This document shows positions 1-8,093 of a DNA stretch of 64,000 nucleotides, piece by piece. How positions within the stretch are numbered: position 1 is the stretch's first letter; each line of letters begins with the position of its first letter. The stretch is from NCBI RefSeq assembly GCF_900102675.1, contig NZ_FMYX01000018.1:1-64000 (forward strand). Direction: 5' to 3'. The notes under the pieces were generated by a model. It did no database searches. It was not told the DNA's origin and saw nothing but the letters and a program-made list of their open reading frames with translations. Source of the stretch: Pseudomonas guariconensis. GTDB taxonomy: Bacteria > Pseudomonadota > Gammaproteobacteria > Pseudomonadales > Pseudomonadaceae. Made by a program: the position numbers and the translations under genes.

Positions 1-1143
1 ATCGGCCACGTTGACCACGGTAAGACCACTCTGACTGCAGCTCTGACCCGCGTCTGCTCCGAAGTCTTCGGTTCGGCCGTCGTTGAGTTCGACAAGATCG
101 ACTCGGCTCCAGAAGAAAAAGCACGCGGTATCACCATCAACACCGCTCACGTCGAGTACAACTCGAACATTCGTCACTACGCTCACGTTGACTGCCCAGG
201 TCACGCTGACTACGTGAAGAACATGATCACCGGTGCTGCCCAGATGGACGGCGCGATCCTGGTTTGCTCGGCCGCCGATGGTCCGATGCCACAAACCCGT
301 GAGCACATCCTGCTGTCCCGTCAGGTTGGCGTTCCGTACATCGTGGTCTTCCTGAACAAGGCTGACCTGGTAGACGACGCTGAGCTGCTGGAACTGGTCG
401 AGATGGAAGTTCGCGACCTGCTGTCCACCTACGACTTCCCAGGCGACGACACTCCGATCATCATCGGTTCGGCTCGTATGGCTCTGGAAGGCAAAGACGA
501 CAACGAAATGGGTACCAGCGCTGTTAAGAAGCTGGTTGAGACTCTGGATGCCTACATCCCTGAGCCAGTTCGTGCCGTTGACCAGCCGTTCCTGATGCCG
601 ATCGAAGACGTCTTCTCGATCTCGGGTCGTGGTACCGTTGTTACCGGTCGTATCGAGCGTGGTATCGTCCGCGTTCAGGACGCCCTGGAAATCGTTGGTC
701 TGCGTCCAACCACCACCACCACCTGCACCGGCGTTGAGATGTTCCGCAAGCTGCTGGACGAAGGTCGTGCTGGCGAGAACTGCGGCGTCCTGCTGCGCGG
801 CACCAAGCGTGACGAAGTTGAGCGTGGCCAGGTTCTGGTCAAGCCAGGTTCGGTCAAGCCGCACACCAAGTTCACTGCAGAAGTCTACGTTCTGTCGAAG
901 GAAGAAGGCGGTCGTCACACTCCGTTCTTCAAAGGCTACCGTCCTCAGTTCTACTTCCGTACCACTGACGTGACCGGTAACTGCGAACTGCCGGAAGGCG
1001 TTGAAATGGTAATGCCAGGTGACAACATTCAGATGACTGTTACCCTGATCAAGACCATCGCAATGGAAGACGGTCTGCGCTTCGCTATCCGTGAAGGCGG
1101 TCGTACCGTCGGCGCCGGCGTCGTAGCAAAAATCATCGAGTAA
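1..1143 (+). CDS. tuf: Elongation factor Tu, 5'-truncated by the window edge
   Basis: EF-Tu is the GTPase that carries aminoacyl-tRNA to the ribosomal A site. The open frame runs from base 1 and gives 380 residues. It begins at the G1 loop (IGHVDHGKTT), so about 17 N-terminal residues of a roughly 397-residue protein lie outside the window. The DCPGH G3 motif follows at 191-205, then NKAD (G4), then domains 2 and 3, which bind tRNA. Position directly before the S10 operon matches the str-operon copy of tuf in pseudomonads. A strong terminator follows 15 bases after the stop, so S10 transcription is probably separate. Identification is certain; which tuf copy it is, is inferred from context. 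Confidence 0.98.
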   Translation: MGHVDHGKTTLTAALTRVCSEVFGSAVVEFDKIDSAPEEKARGITINTAHVEYNSNIRHYAHVDCPGHADYVKNMITGAAQMDGAILVCSAADGPMPQTREHILLSRQVGVPYIVVFLNKADLVDDAELLELVEMEVRDLLSTYDFPGDDTPIIIGSARMALEGKDDNEMGTSAVKKLVETLDAYIPEPVRAVDQPFLMPIEDVFSISGRGTVVTGRIERGIVRVQDALEIVGLRPTTTTTCTGVEMFRKLLDEGRAGENCGVLLRGTKRDEVERGQVLVKPGSVKPHTKFTAEVYVLSKEEGGRHTPFFKGYRPQFYFRTTDVTGNCELPEGVEMVMPGDNIQMTVTLIKTIAMEDGLRFAIREGGRTVGAGVVAKIIE

Positions 1144-1158
1144 TCACTCGGTCGATTG

Positions 1159-1191
1159 AAAAAAGCCCCCGCTCAGCGGGGGCTTTTTTTA
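1159..1191 (+). terminator. Rho-independent terminator of tuf
   Basis: A GC hairpin (AGCCCCCGCT-CA-GCGGGGGCT) is preceded by an A-run and followed by seven T residues. This is a textbook intrinsic terminator. It sits only six bases before the -35 box of the next promoter. Confidence 0.93.
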
Positions 1192-1196
1192 TTGGG

Positions 1197-1225
1197 TTGA
1201 CACTAAATAGGGGCGTCTATAGAAT
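1197..1225 (+). promoter_or_regulatory. Sigma70-type promoter of the S10 operon
   Basis: A perfect TTGACA (1197-1202) is separated by 17 bases from TAGAAT (1220-1225). Expected transcription start is near 1232, which leaves a leader of only about 54 bases before rpsJ. The leader holds one short hairpin (CGGGCG 1241-1246 with CGCCCG 1252-1257). Confidence 0.85.
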
Positions 1226-1285
1226 CACGCCTCCTTTTAACGGGCGTAGTGCGCCCGATGGGAACAGCCTGGAGTCTGAAATCCA

Positions 1286-1597
1286 ATGCAAAATCAGCAA
1301 ATCCGTATCAGGTTGAAGGCTTTTGACCATCGCCTGATCGACCAATCCACCCAGGAAATCGTGGAAACCGCGAAACGTACTGGTGCACAAGTGCGTGGTC
1401 CAATTCCACTGCCAACCCGCAAAGAGCGTTTCACCGTTCTGGTTTCCCCGCACGTCAACAAAGACGCGCGTGACCAGTACGAGATCCGCACTCATAAGCG
1501 TGTTCTGGACATCGTCCAGCCAACGGATAAAACCGTTGACGCGCTGATGAAGCTTGACCTTGCGGCAGGCGTGGAAGTACAGATCAGCCTCGGCTAA
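1286..1597 (+). CDS. rpsJ: 30S ribosomal protein S10 (NusE)
   Basis: S10 (103 aa) is a small-subunit head protein. As NusE it also pairs with NusB in rRNA antitermination and contacts NusG in transcription-translation coupling; a nusB gene lies at 51912. The protein has full family length and the familiar N-terminus [20 protein letters not shown] Shine-Dalgarno-like TGGAG lies 11 bases before the ATG. It is the first gene after the TTGACA/TAGAAT promoter and leads the S10 operon of eleven genes, rpsJ to rpsQ. Confidence 0.98.
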
Positions 1598-1678
1598 GAC
1601 TTCGGTCTGAGTCGTGTAACGCTCTGAAATGGGCGGCCATAGCGGGTGAAAGCCCCGTACACTCATGAGGTTTACAAC

Positions 1679-2314
1679 ATGACTATTGGTGTAGTCGGTC
1701 GCAAGTGCGGTATGACCCGCATTTTCACCGAAGAAGGTGTCTCCATTCCGGTCACGGTCATCGAGATCGAGCCGAATCGCGTCACCCAGTTCAAAACTGA
1801 AGAAACCGATGGCTACCGTGCAGTGCAAGTCACTGTTGGTGAGCGTCGTGCTTCGCGCGTGACTGCCGCTCAGGCAGGTCACTTCGCCAAGGCTAACGTT
1901 GCCGCTGGTCGCGGTGTCTGGGAGTTCCGTCTTGAAGAAGGCGATTTCCAGGCTGGCGATCTGATCAAAGCTGAACTCTTCACTGCAGGCCAGCTGGTAG
2001 ACGTAACCGGTCAGTCCAAAGGTAAAGGCTTCGCCGGTACCATCAAGCGTTGGAACTTCCGTGGTCAAGACAACACCCACGGTAACTCTGTATCGCACCG
2101 TGTCCCTGGCTCCATCGGCCAGTGCCAGACTCCTGGTCGTGTATTCAAGGGCAAGAAGATGTCCGGTCACATGGGCGCCGAGCGCGTGACTGTTCAGTCC
2201 CTGGAAGTAGTACGCGTAGACGCAGAACGCAACCTGCTGCTGGTCAAGGGTGCCGTTCCAGGCGCTACTGGCGGCGACGTGGTTGTGCGTCCAGCTGTCA
2301 AGGCTCGCGGTTAA
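1679..2314 (+). CDS. rplC: 50S ribosomal protein L3
   Basis: L3 (211 aa) is an early-assembly large-subunit protein whose extended loop reaches the peptidyl transferase centre. The frame is open from 1646, but the conserved N-terminus MTIGVVGRKCGMTRIF and a TGAGG ribosome site nine bases before it fix the start at 1679. The central loop keeps the GSIGQ-Q-TPGRVFKGKKMSGHMG region. In enteric L3 the glutamine in this segment is the one methylated by PrmB. It lies 81 bases after rpsJ and 12 bases before rplD. Confidence 0.98.
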   Translation: MTIGVVGRKCGMTRIFTEEGVSIPVTVIEIEPNRVTQFKTEETDGYRAVQVTVGERRASRVTAAQAGHFAKANVAAGRGVWEFRLEEGDFQAGDLIKAELFTAGQLVDVTGQSKGKGFAGTIKRWNFRGQDNTHGNSVSHRVPGSIGQCQTPGRVFKGKKMSGHMGAERVTVQSLEVVRVDAERNLLLVKGAVPGATGGDVVVRPAVKARG

Positions 2315-2326
2315 GGGGAAACTGAC

Positions 2327-2929
2327 ATGCAACTTAATGTAAATGACGCTCAGGCGATCGAAGTTTCCGAACTGACTTTCGGTGGCGAATTCAACGAGAC
2401 GCTGGTACACCAAGCAGTCGTGGCCTACATGGCCGGCGGCCGTCAGGGCACCAAGCAGCAGAAGACCCGTTCCGACGTAGCTGGTGGCGGCAAGCGCCCG
2501 TGGCGTCAGAAAGGCACCGGCCGCGCTCGTGCCGGTACCACTCGCGGCCCAATCTGGCGCGGCGGTGGTGTCACCTTCGCAGCTCGTCCGCAGGACCACT
2601 CGCAGAAGCTCAACAAGAAGATGTATCGCGCAGCCCTGCGCTCCATCCTCTCCGAGCTGGTACGTAGCGAGCGTCTGGTCGTAGTTCAGGACTTCGCTGT
2701 TGAAGCTCCGAAGACCAAAGACCTGCTGAACAAGCTGAACGGCATGGGTCTGAACGACGTGCTGATCGTTTCCGACGCTGTTGATCAGAACCTGTACCTG
2801 GCTGCTCGTAACCTGCCGCACGTCGACGTACGTGACGTTCAGGGTTCCGATCCGGTCAGTCTGATCGCATACGAGAAAGTGTTGATCACTGTCTCGGCCG
2901 TGAAGAAATTCGAGGAGCTGCTGGGATGA
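2327..2929 (+). CDS. rplD: 50S ribosomal protein L4
   Basis: L4 (200 aa) lines the narrow part of the peptide exit tunnel with a long basic loop, seen here around residues 40-95 (rich in R, K, G and W, including GGGKRPWRQKGTGRARAG). In E. coli L4 also represses its own operon through a long S10 leader; the short leader here makes that mechanism unlikely in this organism (inference). Ribosome site GGGGAAAC precedes the ATG. The stop overlaps the rplW start as ATGA, suggesting translational coupling. Confidence 0.98.
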   Translation: MQLNVNDAQAIEVSELTFGGEFNETLVHQAVVAYMAGGRQGTKQQKTRSDVAGGGKRPWRQKGTGRARAGTTRGPIWRGGGVTFAARPQDHSQKLNKKMYRAALRSILSELVRSERLVVVQDFAVEAPKTKDLLNKLNGMGLNDVLIVSDAVDQNLYLAARNLPHVDVRDVQGSDPVSLIAYEKVLITVSAVKKFEELLG

Positions 2930-3225
2930 ACCAGGAACGCGTATTTAAAGTCCTCCTTGGCCCGCACGTTTCCGAGAAGGCTACCGTTCTGGCTGAGAAG
3001 AAAGGCCAGTTCGTATTCAAGGTTGCTACTGACGCAACCAAGCTGGAAATCAAGAAAGCTGTCGAAGGCCTGTTCAACGTAAAAGTTGAAAACGTGTCGA
3101 CTGTTAACGTTCTGGGTAAAACCAAGCGTACCGCACGTGGTCTGGGCAAGCGTAATGACTGGAAGAAGGCGATCGTCTCCCTTCAGCCAGGCCAAGATCT
3201 CGATTTCAGCAGCAGTGCTGAGTAA
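2926..3225 (+). CDS. rplW: 50S ribosomal protein L23
   Basis: L23 (99 aa) sits at the tunnel exit and is the docking site for trigger factor and the signal recognition particle. The protein has full family length with the N-terminus MNQERVFKVLLGPHVSEKAT and the basic loop KTKRTARGLGKRNDWKKA near the C-terminus. It overlaps rplD by four bases, so it is probably made by coupled translation, and is 14 bases from rplB. Confidence 0.98.
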   Translation: MNQERVFKVLLGPHVSEKATVLAEKKGQFVFKVATDATKLEIKKAVEGLFNVKVENVSTVNVLGKTKRTARGLGKRNDWKKAIVSLQPGQDLDFSSSAE

Positions 3226-3239
3226 GGAAGGGGTGCATC

Positions 3240-4064
3240 ATGGCAATCGTTAAATGCAAACCGACTTCCCCTGGCCGCCGTTTCGTGGTCAAGGTGGTCA
3301 ACAAGGAGCTGCACAAAGGCGCTCCTCACGCACCGCTGATCGAGAAGAAATCGAAGTCTGGTGGTCGTAACAACAATGGCCGCATCACCACTCGTCACGT
3401 TGGTGGTGGTCATAAGCAGCATTACCGTCTGGTTGACTTCCGTCGCAACGACAAAGATGGCATCCCGGCCACCGTCGAGCGTATCGAATACGACCCGAAC
3501 CGTACTGCTCACATCGCCCTGCTGTGCTACGCAGACGGCGAGCGTCGCTACATCATCGCCCCTAAAGGCGTTGTTGCTGGCGACCAGCTGATCGCAGGCG
3601 CTCTGGCCCCAATCAAGGCCGGTAACTCCCTGCAACTGCGCAACATCCCAGTAGGTAGCACCATTCACGGCATCGAACTGAAGCCGGGCAAAGGTGCTCA
3701 GATCGCTCGTTCCGCTGGTGCTTCGGCTCAGCTGATCGCTCGCGAAGGCGCTTACGTGACCCTGCGTCTGCGCTCTGGTGAAATGCGTAAAGTACTGGCT
3801 GAGTGCCGTGCGACCCTGGGCGAAGTCTCGAATTCCGAGCACAGCCTGCGTTCGCTGGGTAAAGCTGGTGCCAAACGCTGGCGCGGCGTTCGCCCAACCG
3901 TTCGTGGTGTTGCCATGAACCCGGTTGACCACCCACATGGTGGTGGTGAAGGTCGTACCTCCGGTGGTCGTCATCCGGTATCGCCATGGGGCTTCCCGAC
4001 CAAGGGTGCGAAGACCCGTGGTAATAAGCGTACCGACAATATGATCGTCCGTCGTCGCAAGTAA
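3240..4064 (+). CDS. rplB: 50S ribosomal protein L2
   Basis: L2 (274 aa) is needed for subunit association and for the peptidyl transferase centre. The N-terminal extension, OB-like and SH3-like barrels, and the C-terminal tail with NPVDHPHGGGEGRTSGG (which carries the conserved histidine) are all present. Length equals the family norm. Ribosome site AAGGGG lies before the ATG. It is 16 bases from rpsS in the S10 operon. Confidence 0.98.
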   Translation: MAIVKCKPTSPGRRFVVKVVNKELHKGAPHAPLIEKKSKSGGRNNNGRITTRHVGGGHKQHYRLVDFRRNDKDGIPATVERIEYDPNRTAHIALLCYADGERRYIIAPKGVVAGDQLIAGALAPIKAGNSLQLRNIPVGSTIHGIELKPGKGAQIARSAGASAQLIAREGAYVTLRLRSGEMRKVLAECRATLGEVSNSEHSLRSLGKAGAKRWRGVRPTVRGVAMNPVDHPHGGGEGRTSGGRHPVSPWGFPTKGAKTRGNKRTDNMIVRRRK

Positions 4065-4080
4065 CTAGAGGGATACGACA

Positions 4081-4356
4081 GTGCCACGTTCTCTGAAAAA
4101 AGGTCCTTTTATCGATCTTCACCTTCTGAAGAAGATCGAAGTGGCGGTGGAGAAGAACGATCGCAAGCCAGTTAAAACCTGGTCGCGCCGTTCGATGATC
4201 CTGCCACAAATGGTCGGTCTGACCATCGCGGTACATAACGGTCGCCAGCATGTCCCAGTTCTCGTGAACGAAGACATGGTCGGCCACAAACTGGGCGAGT
4301 TCGCCGGTACCCGCACCTATCGCGGGCACGTGGCTGACAAGAAAGCCAAGCGTTAA
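4081..4356 (+). CDS. rpsS: 30S ribosomal protein S19
   Basis: S19 (91 aa) forms a dimer with S13 in the small-subunit head and contacts the A site region. It begins with GTG, followed by [17 protein letters not shown], the normal S19 start; the only nearby alternatives would truncate the conserved block. The C-terminal part [23 protein letters not shown] is intact. It is 11 bases from rplV. Confidence 0.97.
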
Positions 4357-4367
4357 GGGGTAAGGAA

Positions 4368-4700
4368 ATGGAAGTAGCCGCTAAGTTGTCGGGCGCTCGA
4401 ATCTCCGCCCAGAAAGCCCGCTTGGTCGCCGACCAGATCCGCGGGAAGAAGGTGGGCGAAGCGCTCAACCTGTTGGCCTTCAGCAGCAAAAAAGCCGCTG
4501 AAATCATGAAGAAAGTCCTCGAGTCGGCCGTAGCCAACGCCGAACACAACGAAGGCGCAGACGTTGATGACCTGAAGGTCTCCACCGTCTTCGTCAACGA
4601 AGGGCGTTCGCTGAAGCGCATCATGCCGCGTGCCAAAGGCCGCGCTGATCGCATCGTCAAGCGGTCTTGCCATATCACTGTCAAGGTTGCGGACAAGTAA
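4368..4700 (+). CDS. rplV: 50S ribosomal protein L22
   Basis: L22 (110 aa) contributes the long beta hairpin that, with L4, forms the tunnel constriction; the hairpin tip (near residues 82-96, [13 protein letters not shown]) is where macrolide-resistance changes occur in other species. No deletion is visible in this loop. Start ATG follows AAGGGGTAAGG. It is 13 bases from rpsC. Confidence 0.98.
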
Positions 4701-4713
4701 CGGAGTCGATCAG

Positions 4714-5400
4714 ATGGGTCAGAAAGTACATCCCACTGGCATTCGCCTGGGAATCGTCAAGGAGCACACCTCCGTCTGGTATGCAGACGGCGCTACTTAC
4801 GCAGATTACCTGTTGAAGGATCTGAAAACGCGTGAGTACCTCCAGGACAAACTAAAAAGCGCGTCCGTAAGCCGTATCGATATTCATCGTCCGGCCCAAA
4901 CTGCACGCATCACCATCCACACCGCTCGTCCCGGTATCGTTATCGGCAAGAAGGGTGAGGACGTTGAGAAGCTGCGTCAGGACCTGACCAAGCAGATGGG
5001 TGTGCCTGTGCACATCAACATCGAAGAGATCCGCAAGCCGGAACTCGACGCAATGCTGGTTGCCCAGAGCGTAGCTCAGCAGCTGGAGCGCCGCGTAATG
5101 TTCCGTCGCGCCATGAAGCGCGCCGTTCAGAACGCCATGCGTATTGGTGCCAAGGGCATCAAGATCCAGGTTAGCGGTCGTCTCGGCGGTGCCGAGATCG
5201 CTCGTACTGAGTGGTATCGCGAAGGTCGTGTGCCTCTGCACACCCTGCGTGCCGATATCGACTACAACACCTACGAAGCTCACACCACTTACGGTGTGAT
5301 CGGTGTGAAGGTTTGGATCTTCAAAGGCGAAGTTATTGGTGGTCGCCAGGAAGAGCTGAAGCCTCAAGCACCAGCGCCTCGTAAAAAAGCTGCTAAGTAA
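4714..5400 (+). CDS. rpsC: 30S ribosomal protein S3
   Basis: S3 (228 aa) forms part of the mRNA entry channel and its helicase activity. The frame is open from 4630, but the conserved MGQKVHPTGIRLGIVKEH and an upstream GGAG set the start at 4714. A KH domain with the GKKG loop lies near residues 40-110, and the C-terminal S3 domain (RLGGAEIARTEWYREGRVPLHTLRADIDY) follows. Length matches pseudomonad S3. Confidence 0.98.
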   Translation: MGQKVHPTGIRLGIVKEHTSVWYADGATYADYLLKDLKTREYLQDKLKSASVSRIDIHRPAQTARITIHTARPGIVIGKKGEDVEKLRQDLTKQMGVPVHINIEEIRKPELDAMLVAQSVAQQLERRVMFRRAMKRAVQNAMRIGAKGIKIQVSGRLGGAEIARTEWYREGRVPLHTLRADIDYNTYEAHTTYGVIGVKVWIFKGEVIGGRQEELKPQAPAPRKKAAK

Positions 5401-5412
5401 GGGGTACGCCAA

Positions 5413-5826
5413 ATGTTGCAACCAAAGCGTACAAAATTCCGTAAGCAGATGACCGGCCACAACCGTGGTCTGGCACTGCGCGGTAGCAAGGTCAGCTTCG
5501 GCGAATTCGCCCTGAAGGCTGTTGCTCGCGGTCGTCTCACCGCCCGTCAGATCGAGTCGGCACGTCGTGCCCTGACCCGTCACGTAAAACGTGGCGGCAA
5601 GATCTGGATCCGCGTCTTCCCGGACAAGCCGGTTACCAAGAAGCCTCTCGAGGTTCGTATGGGTAAAGGTAAAGGTTCCGTGGAATACTGGGTTGCCCAG
5701 ATTCAGCCAGGCAAAGTCCTGTACGAGATCGAGGGTGTTTCTGAAGAGCTGGCGCGCGAGGCCTTCGCCCTGGCTGCTGCAAAGCTGCCACTCGCCACCT
5801 CCTTTGTTAAGCGGACGGTGATGTGA
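5413..5826 (+). CDS. rplP: 50S ribosomal protein L16
   Basis: L16 (137 aa) helps position A- and P-site tRNA near the peptidyl transferase centre and is a late assembly protein. The N-terminus [21 protein letters not shown] and the [27 protein letters not shown] block are typical. The stop overlaps the rpmC start by one base (TGATG), a sign of coupled translation. Confidence 0.98.
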
Positions 5827-6017
5827 TGAAAGCGAATGAACTTCGTGAAAAATCGGCACAGCAACTGAATGAGCAACTGCTCGGCTTGCTGCGCGACCAG
5901 TTCAATCTGCGTATGCAGAAGGCAACTGGCCAGTTGGGGCAGTCGCACCTGCTCTCGCAAGTTAAGCGTGACATCGCTCGCGTGAAAACTGTGCTCAACC
6001 AGCAGGCAGGTAAGTGA
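5826..6017 (+). CDS. rpmC: 50S ribosomal protein L29
   Basis: L29 (63 aa) is a helical hairpin protein beside L23 at the exit tunnel. An upstream GTG in frame at 5823 would add one residue; the ATG at 5826 gives [18 protein letters not shown], the usual N-terminus. It overlaps rplP by one base, and rpsQ starts two bases after its stop. Confidence 0.97.
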
Positions 6018-6019
6018 TC

Positions 6020-6286
6020 ATGGCTGAAGCTGAAAAAACCGTCCGTACGCTGACTGGCCGTGTCGTCAGCGACAAAATGGACAAGACCATCACCGTTCTG
6101 ATCGAGCGTCGCGTCAAGCACCCGATCTACGGTAAATACGTTAAGCGTTCGACTAAGCTGCACGCGCACGACGAGACTAACCAGTGCAAGATCGGCGACA
6201 AGGTTTCCATTCGTGAAACCCGTCCGCTGGCCAAGACCAAGTCCTGGGCACTGGTTGAAGTCATCGAACGCGCTGTTGAAGTCTAA
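6020..6286 (+). CDS. rpsQ: 30S ribosomal protein S17
   Basis: S17 (88 aa) is an OB-fold protein and early binder of 16S rRNA. The GTG at 6014 overlaps the rpmC stop and is less likely than the ATG at 6020, which gives MAEAEKTVRTLTGRVVSDKMDKT and is preceded by CAGGCAGG. The block RRVKHPIYGKYVKRSTKLHAHDE is conserved. It is the last S10-operon gene and lies 23 bases before rplN, with no terminator between, so S10 and spc genes probably form one transcript. Confidence 0.97.
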   Translation: MAEAEKTVRTLTGRVVSDKMDKTITVLIERRVKHPIYGKYVKRSTKLHAHDETNQCKIGDKVSIRETRPLAKTKSWALVEVIERAVEV

Positions 6287-6309
6287 GGGCGAAGGGTCGG
6301 AGAAATTTT

Positions 6310-6678
6310 ATGATTCAGACTCAATCCATGCTCGATGTGGCCGATAACAGCGGCGCTCGTCGCGTCATGTGCATCAAGGTGCTCGGCGGTTCCCACCGCC
6401 GTTACGCCGGTATCGGTGACATCATCAAAGTTACCGTCAAGGAAGCAATTCCTCGCGGTAAGGTCAAAAAAGGCCAGGTGATGACTGCCGTTGTCGTTCG
6501 TACCCGTCATGGTGTACGTCGCGCTGACGGTTCCATCATTCGTTTCGACGGCAACGCTGCTGTTCTGCTGAACACCAAGCAAGAGCCGATCGGCACTCGC
6601 ATCTTCGGGCCAGTGACCCGTGAACTTCGTACCGAGAAGTTCATGAAGATCGTCTCGCTCGCCCCTGAAGTGCTCTAA
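6310..6678 (+). CDS. rplN: 50S ribosomal protein L14
   Basis: L14 (122 aa) lies at the subunit interface, bridges to 16S rRNA, and is the binding site of the silencing factor RsfS. It has full length with MIQTQSMLDVADNSGARRVMCIKVLGG at the start and the C-terminal EKFMKIVSLAPEVL. It is the first gene of the spc group. Confidence 0.98.
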   Translation: MIQTQSMLDVADNSGARRVMCIKVLGGSHRRYAGIGDIIKVTVKEAIPRGKVKKGQVMTAVVVRTRHGVRRADGSIIRFDGNAAVLLNTKQEPIGTRIFGPVTRELRTEKFMKIVSLAPEVL

Positions 6679-6689
6679 GGAGATCCGAC

Positions 6690-7004
6690 ATGCAAAAGAT
6701 TCGTCGTGACGACGAGATCATCGTGATCGCCGGCAAGGACAAAGGTAAGCGCGGTAAGGTGCTGAAGGTTCTCGCTGACAACCGTCTGGTTGTTGGTGGT
6801 GTCAACCTGGTCAAGCGTCATACCAAGCCTAACCCGATGGCGGGCGTCCAGGGCGGTATCGTCGAGAAAGAAGCGCCTCTGCACGCTTCCAACGTTGCCA
6901 TTTTCAATGGTGAAACCAACAAGGCTGACCGCGTTGGCTTCAAGGTTGAAGACGGCAAGAAAATTCGTGTCTTCAAGTCGACCCAGAAAGCGGTTGATGC
7001 TTGA
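6690..7004 (+). CDS. rplX: 50S ribosomal protein L24
   Basis: L24 (104 aa) is an assembly-initiating large-subunit protein. A KOW motif spans about residues 7-35 (IIVIAGKDKGKRGKVLKVL), followed by the conserved LVKRHTKPNPMAGVQGGIVEKEAPLH block. Ribosome site AAGGAG precedes the ATG. Confidence 0.98.
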   Translation: MQKIRRDDEIIVIAGKDKGKRGKVLKVLADNRLVVGGVNLVKRHTKPNPMAGVQGGIVEKEAPLHASNVAIFNGETNKADRVGFKVEDGKKIRVFKSTQKAVDA

Positions 7005-7024
7005 ACACTGCTAGGTAGAAGACA

Positions 7025-7564
7025 ATGGCACGACTGAAAGAGATTTACCGGAACGAAATCGCTCCCAAGCTTAAGGAAGAACTTAAGCTGGCGAACGTGA
7101 TGGAAGTTCCTCGCGTAACCAAGATCACCCTGAACATGGGTCTGGGCGAAGCGGTCGGTGACAAGAAAGTCATCGAGAACGCCGTTGCCGACCTGGAAAA
7201 GATCACCGGCCAAAAAGCCGTTGTGACTTTCGCTCGCAAGTCGATTGCGGGCTTCAAGGTTCGTGAAGGTTGGCCGATTGGCGTCAAGGTAACCCTGCGC
7301 CGTGATCGTATGTACGAATTCCTGGACCGCCTGCTGGCGATCTCCCTGCCTCGGGTTCGCGACTTCCGCGGCCTGAATGCCAAGTCCTTCGACGGTCGTG
7401 GCAACTACAGCATGGGCGTGAAAGAGCAGATCATCTTCCCGGAAATCGACTACGACAAGATCGATGCTCTGCGCGGTCTGGACATCACCCTGACCACCAC
7501 TGCTCGTACGGATGACGAAGGTCGCGCTCTGCTGCGTGCTTTCAAATTCCCGTTCCGCAACTGA
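7025..7564 (+). CDS. rplE: 50S ribosomal protein L5
   Basis: L5 (179 aa) binds 5S rRNA and forms an intersubunit bridge with S13. The blocks NVMEVPRVTKITLNMGLGEA, TGQKAVVTFARKSIAGFKVREGWPIG and GRGNYSMGVKEQIIFPEIDYDK are all present. Length is normal. In E. coli the S8 repressor binds mRNA near this start; I did not establish an equivalent site here. rpsN follows 13 bases later. Confidence 0.98.
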   Translation: MARLKEIYRNEIAPKLKEELKLANVMEVPRVTKITLNMGLGEAVGDKKVIENAVADLEKITGQKAVVTFARKSIAGFKVREGWPIGVKVTLRRDRMYEFLDRLLAISLPRVRDFRGLNAKSFDGRGNYSMGVKEQIIFPEIDYDKIDALRGLDITLTTTARTDDEGRALLRAFKFPFRN

Positions 7565-7577
7565 TTGGAGTAGGAAA

Positions 7578-7883
7578 ATGGCCAAGAAGAGCATGAAGAA
7601 CCGCGAGCTGAAGCGTCAGCTCACGGTAGCCAAGTACGCTAAGAAGCGTGCTGAGCTGAAAGCGACCATCGTCAACCTGAACGCCTCTCCTGAAGAGCGT
7701 TTCGCTGCCGTAGTCGCTCTGCAGAAGCAGCCACGCGACGCTAGCGCCTCGCGCCTGCGTAACCGTTGCCGCCTGACCGGTCGTCCTCACGGTGTATACC
7801 GTAAGTTCGGCCTGGGCCGTAACATGCTGCGTCAAGCTGCAATGCGTGGCGACGTACCGGGTCTGGTCAAGGCCTCCTGGTAA
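7578..7883 (+). CDS. rpsN: 30S ribosomal protein S14, zinc-independent type
   Basis: S14 (101 aa) is in the small-subunit head. The frame is open from 7512 inside rplE, but MAKKSMKNRELKRQLTV with an upstream GGAGTAGG sets the start at 7578. At 101 residues, and without the CxxC...CxxC zinc ribbon of the short form, this is the long zinc-free form. The C-terminal SRLRNRCRLTGRPHGVYRKFGLGRN block is conserved. Unlike in E. coli, a 210-base gap follows before rpsH. Confidence 0.97.
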   Translation: MAKKSMKNRELKRQLTVAKYAKKRAELKATIVNLNASPEERFAAVVALQKQPRDASASRLRNRCRLTGRPHGVYRKFGLGRNMLRQAAMRGDVPGLVKASW

Positions 7884-7949
7884 TCGCTGCAGGTGTAGAA
7901 CCGGCGGAAGGGGAGCGATCTTCCGACCGTCGGTAACTTCGCCAACGAA

Positions 7950-7977
7950 CAAGCCCCTTCATGGGGCTTGTTTCGTT
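7950..7977 (+). terminator. Terminator-like hairpin between rpsN and rpsH
   Basis: CAAGCCCC (7950-7957) pairs perfectly with GGGGCTTG (7963-7970) around a five-base loop and is followed by TTTCGTTT. The T-run is interrupted, so termination may be partial, attenuating readthrough from the first half of the spc genes. Confidence 0.6.
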
Positions 7978-7996
7978 TCTGCCTTGTGTCTAGAAT
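7968..7996 (+). promoter_or_regulatory. Internal spc-operon promoter upstream of rpsH
   Basis: TTGTTT (7968-7973) lies 17 bases before TAGAAT (7991-7996). The -10 box equals the one of the S10 promoter. The -35 box overlaps the descending arm of the preceding hairpin. Expected start is near 8003, giving a leader of about 90 bases before rpsH. Confidence 0.6.
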
Positions 7997-8000
7997 GACC

Positions 8001-8025
8001 GGCTCACCTGAGCCTGGGTTTTTTT
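8001..8025 (+). promoter_or_regulatory. Leader hairpin with T-run ahead of rpsH
   Basis: GGCTC (8001-8005) can pair with GAGCC (8010-8014) around a four-base loop, followed by TGGG and a run of seven T residues. It lies at or just after the predicted start of the internal promoter, so it may be a 5' stabilising hairpin, or a second weak terminator for readthrough transcripts. Function is inferred. Confidence 0.4.
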
Positions 8026-8093
8026 ACCCTGCCCGCTCGGGTGGTTGTGATAGCCGCAAGGCTAATAATTCTTGTATCAGGAGCATCTAGCCC

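Noticed and set aside
1217..2821. A 534-codon open frame antisense to rpsJ, rplC and rplD
   Set aside because: It is a shadow of highly expressed ribosomal genes, with no domain recognised.
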